DNA of 64,000 bases, from the NCBI RefSeq assembly GCF_900116495.1, contig NZ_FPAY01000009.1, forward strand, positions 1 through 64,000, written 5' to 3'. Of the stretch, positions 47,525 through 56,098 are shown in pieces. A program made the translations under genes and the position numbers. This stretch comes from Arthrobacter sp. ov118 (GTDB taxonomy: Bacteria; Actinomycetota; Actinomycetes; Actinomycetales; Micrococcaceae). The notes beneath the pieces were generated by a model. That model was not told where the DNA came from. It did no database searches and was given only the letters and a program-made list of their open reading frames with translations. Each line of letters starts with the position of its first letter. Within the stretch, counting starts at the first letter, position 1.

Positions 47525-48426
47525 TGGTCTGGCTTGCGGTCTTGCTGGCGGTACTTGGTGCCTTTTGCCTGGCCTTCGGCGCGCAGCGCCAAGGCAGTGC
47601 GGTCAAAGCCGATACCGGCGGGCTGGCCCTGAACACGCACGGACTGCTTCGGCTCGCGCGTAATCCGCGCTGGGTATTCGGGCTCCTGCTGCTCTGCGTC
47701 GGGATGGCGATGAACGCCGTGGCCCTTGTCATGGCCCCCTTGACGGTGGTGCAGCCGATCGGCGCGATTGCCCTGGTCATCACCACGGTGGTCAACACCA
47801 AGGACCAAGGCCTGAGCATGAACCGGGCGACAGTGGTGGCGATCTCGGCGTGCGTGACCGGATCGGCCTTGTTCGTGGTGCTGGCCGTCAACGTGACCCA
47901 GGAGAACCACAATGTCAGTGCCTCCGACGAGCTGACAATCGTCCTTCTCCTGGCCCTGGCGGTGGGGCTCTTCGGCACGCTCGCCCTCCTGTTCCGGCAC
48001 CGCATGAGCGCCTTCGTCTACATCCTGGGCGCCGGGGTTCTGTTCGGCTTTGTGGCGGTCCTGACCCGTATCATCGGCAGGCACCTCCTGGACTCGAACG
48101 GGCTGTTCCTGCTGAATGTGCCGTGGTACAGCGTGGTGGCGATCGCGGCTGCGGGCGTCTTGGGATCGTGGTTTGTGCAGAACGCGTACTCCAATGGACC
48201 GCCGGATCTCGTGATTGCCGGATTGACGGTGATCGATCCCATTGTGGGCATCGCGATCGGCATCGTGATTCTGGGAGAACTGCGTCCCGATGTCCAAGCT
48301 GTCATGGCCATAGCCATGGGGACCGCCGCATCCCTTGCTATCGTGGGAGTGATAGCCCTTTCCAGGCACCACCCGGAAGTTACCAAGCGCAAGAAGGATG
48401 CGCGCAAGGCCGTGGGCAGGTCCTAG
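47524..48426 (+). CDS. DMT-superfamily (EamA/NIPA-like) membrane protein
   Basis: The 300-residue protein has nine or ten helices. The pattern (MAPLTVVQPIGAIALVITTV, later GPPDLVIAGLTVIDPIVGIA) is that of DMT/EamA-type carriers and actinobacterial NIPA-like proteins. The substrate is unknown. The start overlaps the stop of the CDP-alcohol transferase, so the two are translationally coupled, and a glycosyltransferase follows about 100 bases on; a part in lipid or glycolipid assembly is possible. Confidence 0.82.
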   Translation: MVWLAVLLAVLGAFCLAFGAQRQGSAVKADTGGLALNTHGLLRLARNPRWVFGLLLLCVGMAMNAVALVMAPLTVVQPIGAIALVITTVVNTKDQGLSMNRATVVAISACVTGSALFVVLAVNVTQENHNVSASDELTIVLLLALAVGLFGTLALLFRHRMSAFVYILGAGVLFGFVAVLTRIIGRHLLDSNGLFLLNVPWYSVVAIAAAGVLGSWFVQNAYSNGPPDLVIAGLTVIDPIVGIAIGIVILGELRPDVQAVMAIAMGTAASLAIVGVIALSRHHPEVTKRKKDARKAVGRS

Positions 48427-48527
48427 GGCGTCAGTCCAGACTTCCGCTATCGGCCCGGCGCGCCTGCGCCGAGGGTCGGCCGCCTTCGATCCAGCTGTTC
48501 GCACAGTGACCACCAGGAGCTCCTCAC

Positions 48528-49724
48528 GTGACCATGTCCGACACCCAGCCCCCGCTGACCGTCCTGATTGCCGCTGACACCTACCCGCCCCACGTCAACG
48601 GAGCCGCCCAGTTCGGTTACCGATTGGCAAAGGGGATGACTGCCCGCGGCCACAACGTGCACGTCGTGGCGTGCCGTCCGGGCAAGGGCCCCAGCTTCAG
48701 CGAGTTCAGCGACGAGGCCACTGTGCACCGCCTGCGCTCCCATTCCGTGCCCACCCACGAGTACTTCCGGGTCACCTTCCCCTGGGAGATCAAAAAGGAA
48801 ATCGGGCTGTTGTTCGACCGCGTCCAACCCGACGTCGTGCACATCCAGAGCCACTATATGATCGGCGAGCACGTCCTCTACGAGGCCGTGAAGCGCGGCA
48901 TCCGGGTGGTGGCCACGAACCACTTCATGCCGGAAAACCTGAACCCGTTCCTTCCGTTCCCGCAGTGGTTAAAAGACATCATCGGCCGGATCTCCTGGAA
49001 GGACATGGGCAAGGTCATGGGCCAGGCCGACGTCGTGACCACTCCGACGCCGCTCGCCGCCAAGGCCATGCACCAGCACGCCTTCCTTCGCAAGGTGCTG
49101 CCCCTCTCCAATGGCATTGACGCTGCCGCCTACGAGCTGCGTCCGGACGAAACCGTGGAACCCCACGACAGCCCGACTGTCCTTTTCGCCGGCCGGCTGG
49201 CCGAGGAAAAGCATGTGGACGTGCTGATCGACGCCGTCGCCAAGACGCCCAAGGACCTAGACATCCACCTGGAAATCGTCGGCGGCGGGGAAGTCCGTCC
49301 GGCCCTTGATGCCCAGGTTGCCCGGCTCGGATTGACGGACAGAGTCCGTTTCCTCGGCCTGGCCAGCGACGCCGAGCTACGCCAGGCCTACATCGCGGCG
49401 GATGTGTTCTGCATGCCGGGCACGGCAGAACTCCAGTCCCTCGTGACCCTGGAGGCCATGTCTGCCTCGACGCCGGTGCTGTTGGCCGACGCCATGGCAC
49501 TGCCCCACCTGGTGCGAGACGGGGAGAACGGCTACCTCTTCACGCCCAACGACAGCGATGACCTTGCCGACAAGCTGACACGTGTGTTCTCGCTACCCGA
49601 CGACGAACGCCTTGCAATGGGGAAGACCAGCCGCGAAATGGTGGAGATCCACAGCCTTAAGCGCACGCTGCAGACCTTTGAGGACATTTACCGCGGGGCC
49701 AGCTACGACGACCTCGTCGTCTAG
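48528..49724 (+). CDS. GT4-family glycosyltransferase
   Basis: The 398-residue protein has a GT-B fold: the N-terminal domain begins LTVLIAADTYPPHVNGAAQFGYRLAKGM, and the C-terminal domain has LFAGRLAEEKHVDVLIDAVA, FLGLASDAELRQAYIAADVF and the E-x7-E donor-site motif in PGTAELQSLVTLEAMSA. It resembles mannosyltransferases acting on phosphatidylinositol or diacylglycerol, such as PimB/MgtA-like enzymes. Donor and acceptor are inferred only by resemblance. GTG at 48528 follows AGGAGC; ATG at 48534 is the alternative. Confidence 0.9.
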   Translation: MTMSDTQPPLTVLIAADTYPPHVNGAAQFGYRLAKGMTARGHNVHVVACRPGKGPSFSEFSDEATVHRLRSHSVPTHEYFRVTFPWEIKKEIGLLFDRVQPDVVHIQSHYMIGEHVLYEAVKRGIRVVATNHFMPENLNPFLPFPQWLKDIIGRISWKDMGKVMGQADVVTTPTPLAAKAMHQHAFLRKVLPLSNGIDAAAYELRPDETVEPHDSPTVLFAGRLAEEKHVDVLIDAVAKTPKDLDIHLEIVGGGEVRPALDAQVARLGLTDRVRFLGLASDAELRQAYIAADVFCMPGTAELQSLVTLEAMSASTPVLLADAMALPHLVRDGENGYLFTPNDSDDLADKLTRVFSLPDDERLAMGKTSREMVEIHSLKRTLQTFEDIYRGASYDDLVV

Positions 49725-49770
49725 CCGGCCAGCATCCGGTCCGCCTTCAGCTTCGCCGCTGCTGTGCTGG

Positions 49771-49822
49771 CCACCAGCTCACACCACTTGTGCAGGCCGC
49801 CAGCTCACGCCACCTGTGCAGG
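49771..49822 (+). repeat. Two 26-bp direct repeats
   Basis: CCACCAGCTCACACCACTTG and its near-copy starting at 49797 differ at three positions. They lie in the gap after the glycosyltransferase gene; the rest of the gap up to the tRNA (49725-49992) shows further GC-rich CAGGCC repetition and no gene. Confidence 0.8.
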
Positions 49823-49992
49823 CCACCGCGCAGGCCAGTGCTGTACAGGTCGGGGCCGTACAGGCCGGCGCCAACGCCTGAAACTGCGCGCGGCCGGGGC
49901 CGCCTGCACGCGGGATGCGTCTACTATTGCTAGAGTGTTTTTGCCCGGAATCAGTCCGGCCCGCCGTGGGCCAGGTCTGGCTCCGCGCGCAG

Positions 49993-50066
49993 GGGGCTAT
50001 AGCTCAGCTGGTTAGAGCGCGGGACTCATAATCCTAAGGTCCTCGGTTCAAGTCCGAGTAGCCCTA
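49993..50066 (+). tRNA. tRNA-Met (CAT), probably elongator
   Basis: A 74-base cloverleaf with acceptor GGGGCTA paired with TAGCCCT (one G-U pair at the end), D-arm AGCTCAGCTGGTTAGAGC, anticodon CAT at 50027-50029 and T-arm CTCGGTTCAAGTCCGAG. CCA is not encoded. With CAT alone an Ile2 tRNA cannot be excluded, but it is not an initiator: no mismatch at the acceptor end. A terminator-like hairpin follows at 50106. Confidence 0.85.
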
Positions 50067-50105
50067 CATTTCTTTGCGATCCTCCTCTCGGGGGGGTGCA
50101 CCCAC

Positions 50106-50148
50106 GGGAGCCGTGGCTGACGAGCGACGTCGGCCGCGGCTCCCTTTT
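50106..50148 (+). terminator. Terminator downstream of the CAT tRNA
   Basis: GGGAGCCGTGGC and its complement (GCCGCGGCTCCC, one G-T pair) are followed by TTTTC. Confidence 0.8.
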
Positions 50149-50200
50149 CGTGGGCGCGCTTTTTCGTGCGTGCCGGTGCTTGCAGGGCCCCGGAACGTGC

Positions 50201-50226
50201 GATATGTTACTGATCAGTAACATATC
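50201..50226. promoter_or_regulatory. Perfect 26-bp palindrome, candidate operator of the acyl-CoA dehydrogenase
   Basis: GATATGTTACTGA is directly followed by its exact reverse complement. The AT-rich site (unusual here) ends 52 bases before the acyl-CoA dehydrogenase ATG and contains TATGTT- and TAACAT-like -10 sequences. Perfect palindromes of this size fit a dimeric repressor such as a TetR-family member; the protein is not encoded nearby. Confidence 0.7.
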
Positions 50227-50278
50227 TAGGCGCGAAGCCCCCGTCCTTTGGTCGCCGCTGATCGAGTGGAGGAACACC

Positions 50279-51469
50279 ATGTCCAGAGCCGCAATCGACA
50301 TCCAGAACCTGCCGTACGCCGACGGCGACTTCTTCGCGTTCGAACAGCTTCTCAGTGCCAAGGAACAGGACAGGCTGGCCGAAGTCCGCGAGTTCCTTGC
50401 CCGCGAGGTCAGGCCGATCGCCGTCGACTGCTGGAACCGCGCCGAATTCCCGATGGAGCTGCTCCCGAAGCTCGCCGACATTGACCTGGTCAGCCCGGTC
50501 AGGAGGCAGGGCTACTCGAACCTCTTCGCGGGAATCCTGCATGCCGAGGCCACCCGGGCGGATACGTCAATCGCCACATTCATGGGCGTCCACGACGGGC
50601 TCTTCACGGGCTCCATCGAAGCGCTGGCCTCGCAGGAGCAGCAGGACGCGTGGCTCCCGGACATCTACTCCCTCAAAAAGATCGGCGCCTTCGGCCTGAC
50701 AGAACCCCTCGGTGGCTCCGACGTCGCCGGCGGCACGCGTACCACGGCACGCCGCGACGGCGGAAACTGGATCCTCAACGGAGCCAAGCGCTGGATCGGC
50801 AACGCCACCTTCTCCGACTGGGTGGTCATCTACGCCCGCGACGTCGACGACAACCAGGTCAAGGGATTCCTCGTCGACACCAAAACCGAGGGGTACAGCG
50901 CCTCGAAGATCGAGAACAAGATTTCGCTGCGCACTGTTCAGAATGCCGACATAACGCTAGAGAACGTGGTGGTGCCGGACTTCTTCAAGCTCGCCAACGC
51001 CAACAGCTTCCGCGACACCAACAAGGTCCTTAAGGTGACCCGCCTCGCTGTGGCCTGGCAGGCGGTTGGCCAACAGCTCGCTGCCTTCGATGTCGCCCGG
51101 CGCTACGCCGTTGAGCGCAGCCAGTTCGGCCGCCCGATCGCCTCCTTCCAGCTGATCCAAAGCCAGCTCGTGCAGATTCTTGGGAACGTGGTCAGCTCCA
51201 TGGGCATGATGGTGCGGCTTTCCCAGCTGGAGGATGCCGGCCAGGCCAAGGACGAGCAGTCCGCCTTGGCCAAGGCGTTTACCACTGCGCGGATGCGCGA
51301 AAGCGTGGCCCTGGGCCGGAGCATCCTCGGCGGCAACGGCATCGTCACGGATTTTGAGATGGCGAAGGTGTTTGCCGATGCCGAAGCCATCTACTCCTAC
51401 GAGGGCACCCATGAAATCAACACCCTCGTGACCGGCCGGGCCATCACGGGAGTTTCTGCGATCGTCTAA
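50279..51469 (+). CDS. Acyl-CoA dehydrogenase, glutaryl-CoA dehydrogenase-like
   Basis: The 396-residue flavoprotein has the family segments GLTEPLGGSDVAGGTRTTA, WIGNATFSDWVVIYARD and the C-terminal IYSYEGTHEINTLVTGRAIT, whose Glu in YEGTHE is the catalytic base position used by glutaryl-CoA dehydrogenases. It oxidises an acyl-CoA with FAD; a role in lysine/tryptophan or related acid degradation is inferred. GGAGGA precedes ATG 50279. Control by the palindrome at 50201 is likely. Confidence 0.92.
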   Translation: MSRAAIDIQNLPYADGDFFAFEQLLSAKEQDRLAEVREFLAREVRPIAVDCWNRAEFPMELLPKLADIDLVSPVRRQGYSNLFAGILHAEATRADTSIATFMGVHDGLFTGSIEALASQEQQDAWLPDIYSLKKIGAFGLTEPLGGSDVAGGTRTTARRDGGNWILNGAKRWIGNATFSDWVVIYARDVDDNQVKGFLVDTKTEGYSASKIENKISLRTVQNADITLENVVVPDFFKLANANSFRDTNKVLKVTRLAVAWQAVGQQLAAFDVARRYAVERSQFGRPIASFQLIQSQLVQILGNVVSSMGMMVRLSQLEDAGQAKDEQSALAKAFTTARMRESVALGRSILGGNGIVTDFEMAKVFADAEAIYSYEGTHEINTLVTGRAITGVSAIV

Positions 51470-51470
51470 T

Positions 51471-52028
51471 TCACCCCCTCATATTCGTCTCCAGTGGAGG
51501 CAGTAGGACTGAGGGTCGCAGATCCATCACGAACGCCAGCGGGTTCACGTATTCGTCCCCGCGGCGCACGCCCCAATGGAGACAGGGAGGCGCGCGGCCG
51601 CAGTGGCCCGGCTGCACCTGCCCCACGACGTCGCCCTCGGCCACAGCGGACCCCACTGTCAAGGCGCTGGCCACCGGCTCGAAACTGCTGCGCAAACCAT
51701 TGCCGTGATCGATCGTGAGAACTGGCCGGTCCACCACGACACCGACAAAGCTCACCCTCCCGGCCGACGGCGCGAGGAGTGCGGCGCCGTCGCTGGCTGC
51801 TTCCAGATCGACACCGCGGTGACCGCTGAGCCATGGCTTGGCCGGGGGATCGAACGTGCGCAAGACCGCCGGCCGGGGGTCCAGCGGCCAGCTCCAAGTG
51901 GGTGCCGGGACTGGCCCGGCCTCTGCGGCGGGCACTGCCTTGGCGGCCGGCGTCGATACGGGCACGGAAGCGGGGGCGGTGGGGGATAGGGCCAGGAGTA
52001 ATGCGGCCAGGCAGGTGGGGATCTTCAT
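51471..52028 (-). CDS. Secreted M23-family (LytM-type) peptidase
   Basis: The 185-residue protein has a signal peptide (MKIPTCLAALLLALSPTAPA) and then an M23 domain. Metal ligands H and D are in SGHRGVDLEAA; the last His is in PCLHWGVRRG, where the first His of the usual HxH is Cys. A lysine-free, Ala/Pro-rich stalk separates them from the signal. M23 enzymes cut peptidoglycan peptides. Position divergent from rpsB is conserved in many Actinobacteria. ATG at 52028 gives a proper signal peptide. Confidence 0.87.
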   Translation of the reverse strand: MKIPTCLAALLLALSPTAPASVPVSTPAAKAVPAAEAGPVPAPTWSWPLDPRPAVLRTFDPPAKPWLSGHRGVDLEAASDGAALLAPSAGRVSFVGVVVDRPVLTIDHGNGLRSSFEPVASALTVGSAVAEGDVVGQVQPGHCGRAPPCLHWGVRRGDEYVNPLAFVMDLRPSVLLPPLETNMRG

Positions 52029-52137
52029 GACTCCAGACTGCCGCGGCCGTACGTCGGCCGGAACCACCCACGAAGGCTATGTGGATAAGCCTCCGTCGCG
52101 GCTCCGGGCGTCGGGGAAGGCGCTGAACCAGCCCGAA

Positions 52138-52285
52138 GCAGTCCCGGTTGCCTGCCAACCGGCCCGGGAAAGCTGTCCCGAATTCCTGCCCCGACGCCCG
52201 GAAAAGCAGTCCCGGTTCCTGCCCTGCAGCCCGGAGGAACGGTCCCGGATTCCTGCCCCGCGGCCCGGTGAAACCGGTCCTTCGG
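52138..52285. repeat. Tandem repeat, about 34 bp, four and a bit copies
   Basis: Units anchored by the TCCC at 52142, 52176, 52210, 52243 and 52278 (periods 34, 34, 33, 35) share GCAGTCCCGGTTCCTGCC and a following GCCCGGA. They lie in the 600-bp gap between the M23 peptidase and rpsB and have no coding character. The remainder of the gap (to 52635) is the probable rpsB promoter and leader. Confidence 0.85.
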
Positions 52286-52301
52286 GACAGGGCCGCTGTA
52301 G

Positions 52302-52307
52302 TACACT
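52302..52307 (+). promoter_or_regulatory. Candidate -10 box for rpsB
   Basis: TACACT, the same hexamer seen before both SAM-IV riboswitches. If used, the rpsB leader would be about 320 bases long, leaving room for autoregulation. No clear -35 partner is visible. Confidence 0.35.
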
Positions 52308-52635
52308 TGGTGGAGCAGTTTGCTGTGCCCTCACGCTTGTTCATCAACGTGCATGCATGTTCATTCTCGTGATTTGCCAAGCCGGCACGCCTCATTCAGG
52401 GGTGCGGGGGAGCAGCGGCTGACTACGCGTATCCAGCCCTCCTTATCAGAAGCCTTGAAACTTCGGTGCGGAGGACTGCGCCTCCTGCGGTCCGCGCCAA
52501 TTGGCGAGGATGGGAAGCGCAGTGGATGCCAGGAGCAGTGCCCGCCCCGGGTGATTGCTAAACAACCGTCAACTATTGGCAGGGTAAGAGCGCCATGGGC
52601 TCTCTCATGAATGACCTGCCGGAAGGAGCGTCGGC

Positions 52636-53517
52636 ATGCCCGTCGTAACTATGCGCCAGCTGCTTGACAGCGGCGTCCACTTTGGACACCAGACCCGCCG
52701 TTGGAACCCGAAGATGAAGCGCTTCATCTTCACGGAGCGCAACGGTATCTACATCATCGACCTGCAGCAGTCGCTGTCCTACATCGACCGTGCCTACGAG
52801 TTCGTGAAGGCCACCGTTGCACACGGCGGCACCGTTCTCTTCGTCGGCACCAAGAAGCAGGCGCAGGAAGCCATCGCTGAGCAGGCCACACGCGTTGGCC
52901 AGCCGTACGTCAACCAGCGTTGGCTCGGCGGTATGCTGACCAACTTCCAGACCGTCTCCAAGCGCATCCAGCGCATGAAGGAACTGGAAGAGATCGACTT
53001 CGACGACGTCGCCGGTTCCGCTTACACCAAGAAGGAACTGCTGCTCCTTCGCCGCGAACTGACCAAGCTGGAAACCAACCTCGGTGGTATCCGCAACCTG
53101 ACCAAGGCGCCGTCCGCGCTGTGGATCGTTGACACCAAGAAGGAACACCTTGCTGTCGACGAAGCCAAGAAGCTGAACATCCCGGTTGTGGCCATCCTGG
53201 ACACCAACTGCGATCCTGACGAAGTCGACTTCCCGATCCCGGGTAACGACGACGCCATCCGCTCCGTCAACCTGCTGACCCGCGTTGTCGCCGACGCCGT
53301 TGCTGAGGGCCTCATCGCCCGTAACCAGCGCGCCACCGGGACCACGGAAGCTCCGGAAGAGCCCCTGGCTGAGTGGGAGCGCGAGCTCCTCGAAGGCAAC
53401 AAGGCCGAAGCTGCTGCAGCTCCCGCCGCTGAGGCTGCTCCGGCCGCTGAAGAAGCACCCGCCGCTGAGGCTGCTCCGGCTGCCGACGAAGCTCCGGCTG
53501 CTGACGAAGCCAAGTAG
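52636..53517 (+). CDS. rpsB: 30S ribosomal protein S2
   Basis: The 293-residue protein has the S2 signatures [20 protein letters not shown] and [20 protein letters not shown]. It is longer than the usual 230-250 because of a C-terminal Ala/Glu/Pro tail ([19 protein letters not shown]...), common in Micrococcaceae. The start follows GGAAGGAG. It is first in rpsB-tsf-pyrH-frr-cdsA. Confidence 0.98.
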   Translation: MPVVTMRQLLDSGVHFGHQTRRWNPKMKRFIFTERNGIYIIDLQQSLSYIDRAYEFVKATVAHGGTVLFVGTKKQAQEAIAEQATRVGQPYVNQRWLGGMLTNFQTVSKRIQRMKELEEIDFDDVAGSAYTKKELLLLRRELTKLETNLGGIRNLTKAPSALWIVDTKKEHLAVDEAKKLNIPVVAILDTNCDPDEVDFPIPGNDDAIRSVNLLTRVVADAVAEGLIARNQRATGTTEAPEEPLAEWERELLEGNKAEAAAAPAAEAAPAAEEAPAAEAAPAADEAPAADEAK

Positions 53518-53578
53518 GCAGACAAGTAAATCTGGATCTCCCCTCATGCTGCATGCACCTGCCTGCGGCGCAGGGGGT

Positions 53579-53623
53579 ACCGACAGGATGGCCGCTCACT
53601 CGGTGAGCAGCCGTCCTGTCGGT
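53579..53623 (+). terminator. Hairpin between rpsB and tsf
   Basis: ACCGACAGGATGGCCGCTCAC pairs, with few mismatches, with GTGAGCAGCCGTCCTGTCGGT around TCG; no T-run follows. It may attenuate or stabilise transcripts between the two genes. Confidence 0.5.
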
Positions 53624-53660
53624 CCGTACACCACATAAATTTCTAGACAGAGGGGTTCAC

Positions 53661-54497
53661 ATGGCGAACTACACTGCCGCTGATATCAAGGCTCTGCGCG
53701 AGCGCACTGGCGCCGGCATGATGGATGTCAAGAAGGCTCTTGACGAAGCCAACGGTGACGCCGAGAAGGCCATCGAGATCATCCGCATCAAGGGCCTGAA
53801 GGGCGCCACCAAGCGCGAAGGCCGCTCCACCGCTGAAGGCCTGGTTGCTGCCAAGGTCGCCAACGGCGTCGGCGTGATGATCGAAGTCAACTGCGAGACC
53901 GACTTCGTCGCCAAGGCTGACAAGTTCATCCAGCTGGCCGACAAGGTTCTGGCCGTGGCCGTCGAGTCCGGCGCTGCCGACCTCGAGACCCTGCTGGCCA
54001 CCGACGTCGACGGCAAGCCGCTGTCCGAGGTCGTCGTCGAAGAGGGCGCCGTTCTGGGCGAAAAGGTCGTTGTCCGCCGCATTTCCCGCATCGAGGGCGC
54101 TACGGTCGACGCATACCTGCACAAGACCTCCAAGGACCTCCCGGCCCAGGTCGGCGTCCTGTTCGCTGTCGACGGTGAGGGCGAAGCAGCTGCCACCGCC
54201 GCCCACGATGTTGCCGTCCACGTCGCCGCCATGGCTCCGAACTACCTCTCCCGTGAGGACGTTCCGGCCGAGCTCGTTGAGTCCGAGCGCCGCATCGCCG
54301 AGGAAACCGCAAAGGCCGAGGGCAAGCCCGAAGCTGCGATGACCAAGATCGTGGAAGGCCGCGTTACGGGCTTCTACAAGGGCGAGGTCCTCGTTGACCA
54401 GGCGTTCGCCAAGGATGCCAAGAAGTCTGTGGCGCAGGTCCTCGAAGAGGCCGGCGTCAAGGGAACCGCCTTCGCGCGTTTCCGCGTCGGTTCCTAA
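53661..54497 (+). CDS. tsf: Elongation factor Ts
   Basis: The 278-residue protein begins with the UBA-like domain MANYTAADIKALRERTGAGM and KKALDEANGD, and has EF-Ts core signatures EVNCETDFVAKADKF and VDAYLHKTSK. It exchanges GDP for GTP on EF-Tu. Length is normal for actinobacterial EF-Ts. It follows rpsB by 143 bases. Confidence 0.98.
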   Translation: MANYTAADIKALRERTGAGMMDVKKALDEANGDAEKAIEIIRIKGLKGATKREGRSTAEGLVAAKVANGVGVMIEVNCETDFVAKADKFIQLADKVLAVAVESGAADLETLLATDVDGKPLSEVVVEEGAVLGEKVVVRRISRIEGATVDAYLHKTSKDLPAQVGVLFAVDGEGEAAATAAHDVAVHVAAMAPNYLSREDVPAELVESERRIAEETAKAEGKPEAAMTKIVEGRVTGFYKGEVLVDQAFAKDAKKSVAQVLEEAGVKGTAFARFRVGS

Positions 54498-54532
54498 TCG
54501 GACACCGGTCAGACAATAGTCAGACACGCTGA

Positions 54533-54563
54533 GGGGGTGGTCACCACGGTGGCCACCCCTTTT
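54533..54563 (+). terminator. Rho-independent terminator after tsf
   Basis: GGGGTGGTCAC and GGTGGCCACCCC flank a CAC loop and are followed by TTTTG. Confidence 0.8.
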
Positions 54564-54657
54564 GCGTGCACGCACGAGGCGGCCAGGTCACGGCCGAAAT
54601 GCCGCCTCGGGCCCTAGCACGATAACCTAACTCAGAGTTCACCAACGGGAAGGCACC

Positions 54658-55395
54658 ATGGAAACCGTCACCACTTCAGCCCAGCCAAAGAAGAACAGGC
54701 GCCGCGTCCTCTTGAAGCTCTCCGGCGAGGTCTTCGGCGGCGGGAAGCTGGGCGTTGACCCCGATACCGTCCGTGGCGTGGCCAAGCAGATCGCGGCCGC
54801 GGTCCCCGACGTCGAGGTCGCAATCGTCGTCGGCGGAGGCAATTTCTTCCGCGGCGCCGAACTGTCCCAGAGCGGCATGGACCGTTCCCGGGCCGATTAC
54901 ATGGGCATGCTCGGCACCGTCATGAACTGCCTCGCGCTCCAGGACTTCCTGGAGCAGGCCGGAGTGGAAACCCGCGTGCAGAGTGCCATCACCATGGGCC
55001 AGGTCGCCGAGGCCTACATTCCCCGCCGTGCGATCCGCCACATGGAAAAGGGCCGGGTTGTCATCTTCGGCGCCGGCGCCGGCCTGCCCTACTTTTCCAC
55101 GGACACCGTAGCGGCCCAGCGCGCCATGGAAGTCCACGCCGACGTCGTCCTGATGGCCAAGAGCGGCGTCGACGGCGTCTACACCGCCGACCCCAAGAAG
55201 GACCCGACGGCGGAGAAGCTGCACCGCCTCAGCTACGACGACGCCCTCCGCCGCGATATCCGCGTGATGGACCAGACCGCGATGACCATGTGCAAAGACA
55301 ACAACCTCACCATGGTGGTCTTCGGCATGGAAGGCGAGGGCAACGTCACCCGTGCCATCCGCGGTGAAGACCTGGGCACCGTAGTTACCCCCTAG
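54658..55395 (+). CDS. pyrH: UMP kinase
   Basis: The 245-residue protein is a bacterial UMP kinase: [33 protein letters not shown] and [15 protein letters not shown]. It phosphorylates UMP to UDP and is usually a regulated hexamer. The start has GGGAAGG upstream. It follows the tsf terminator and precedes frr. Confidence 0.97.
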   Translation: METVTTSAQPKKNRRRVLLKLSGEVFGGGKLGVDPDTVRGVAKQIAAAVPDVEVAIVVGGGNFFRGAELSQSGMDRSRADYMGMLGTVMNCLALQDFLEQAGVETRVQSAITMGQVAEAYIPRRAIRHMEKGRVVIFGAGAGLPYFSTDTVAAQRAMEVHADVVLMAKSGVDGVYTADPKKDPTAEKLHRLSYDDALRRDIRVMDQTAMTMCKDNNLTMVVFGMEGEGNVTRAIRGEDLGTVVTP

Positions 55396-55443
55396 CGCTG
55401 TCATCCCCTGGCTACGGCTAGGATGTTTTCAGGACCTTCCACC

Positions 55444-55483
55444 GCCAGGTGGAAGACGCAGGCGCCAGGCGGAAGACACAGGC
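55444..55483 (+). repeat. Two 20-bp direct repeats before frr
   Basis: CCAGGTGGAAGACGCAGGCG and a copy with two changes lie head to tail in the pyrH-frr gap. Confidence 0.75.
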
Positions 55484-55540
55484 GCACAAGATCGTGCCGC
55501 GCCCCGGCCGCCGAGGTGCACAAATTTTGGAGGAGAGACC

Positions 55541-56098
55541 GTGATCGAAGAAACCTTGCTCGAAGCCGGGGACAAGATGGACAAGGCAGTTGAGGTAGCC
55601 AAGGAAGACTTCGCCTCGATCCGGACCGGCCGCGCGACGCCTGGCCTGTACAACAAAGTCATTGTCGAGTACTACGGCACCCCGACGCCGCTGCAGCAGC
55701 TGGCCTCCTTCGCGGTCCCGGATGCCCGCACCATCCTTGTCACCCCGTATGACAAGTCGGCGCTGCGCGACATTGAGCGCGCCCTGAGCGACTCCGAGGT
55801 GGGCGCCAACCCCTCCAACGACGGAAACGTCATCCGGATCACCATTCCCGAGCTGACCAGCGAACGGCGCAAGGAATACGTCAAGATCGTCAAGTCCAAG
55901 GGCGAGGACGCGAAGGTGTCCATCCGCAACATCCGCCGCAAGGCGAAGGAGACCCTGGACAAGCTCGTCAAGGACGGCGAAGCCGGCGAAGATGAGGGCG
56001 CCCGCGGTGAAAAGGAACTGGACGCCATCACTAAGGCCCACGTGGACGGCATCGACGAGCTGCTCAAGCGCAAGGAAGCTGAGCTGCTCGAGGTCTGA
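55541..56098 (+). CDS. frr: Ribosome recycling factor
   Basis: The 185-residue protein has the family's start [20 protein letters not shown], the [17 protein letters not shown] hinge signature and the basic [19 protein letters not shown] region. It splits post-termination ribosomes with EF-G. GTG at 55541 follows GGAGGAGAG. The stop overlaps the cdsA start (TGATG). Confidence 0.98.
   Translation: MIEETLLEAGDKMDKAVEVAKEDFASIRTGRATPGLYNKVIVEYYGTPTPLQQLASFAVPDARTILVTPYDKSALRDIERALSDSEVGANPSNDGNVIRITIPELTSERRKEYVKIVKSKGEDAKVSIRNIRRKAKETLDKLVKDGEAGEDEGARGEKELDAITKAHVDGIDELLKRKEAELLEV

Noticed and set aside
49725..49992. Small gene after the glycosyltransferase
   Set aside because: The frames here consist of repeated Gln/Ala/Pro-coding CAGGCC DNA without a start site.
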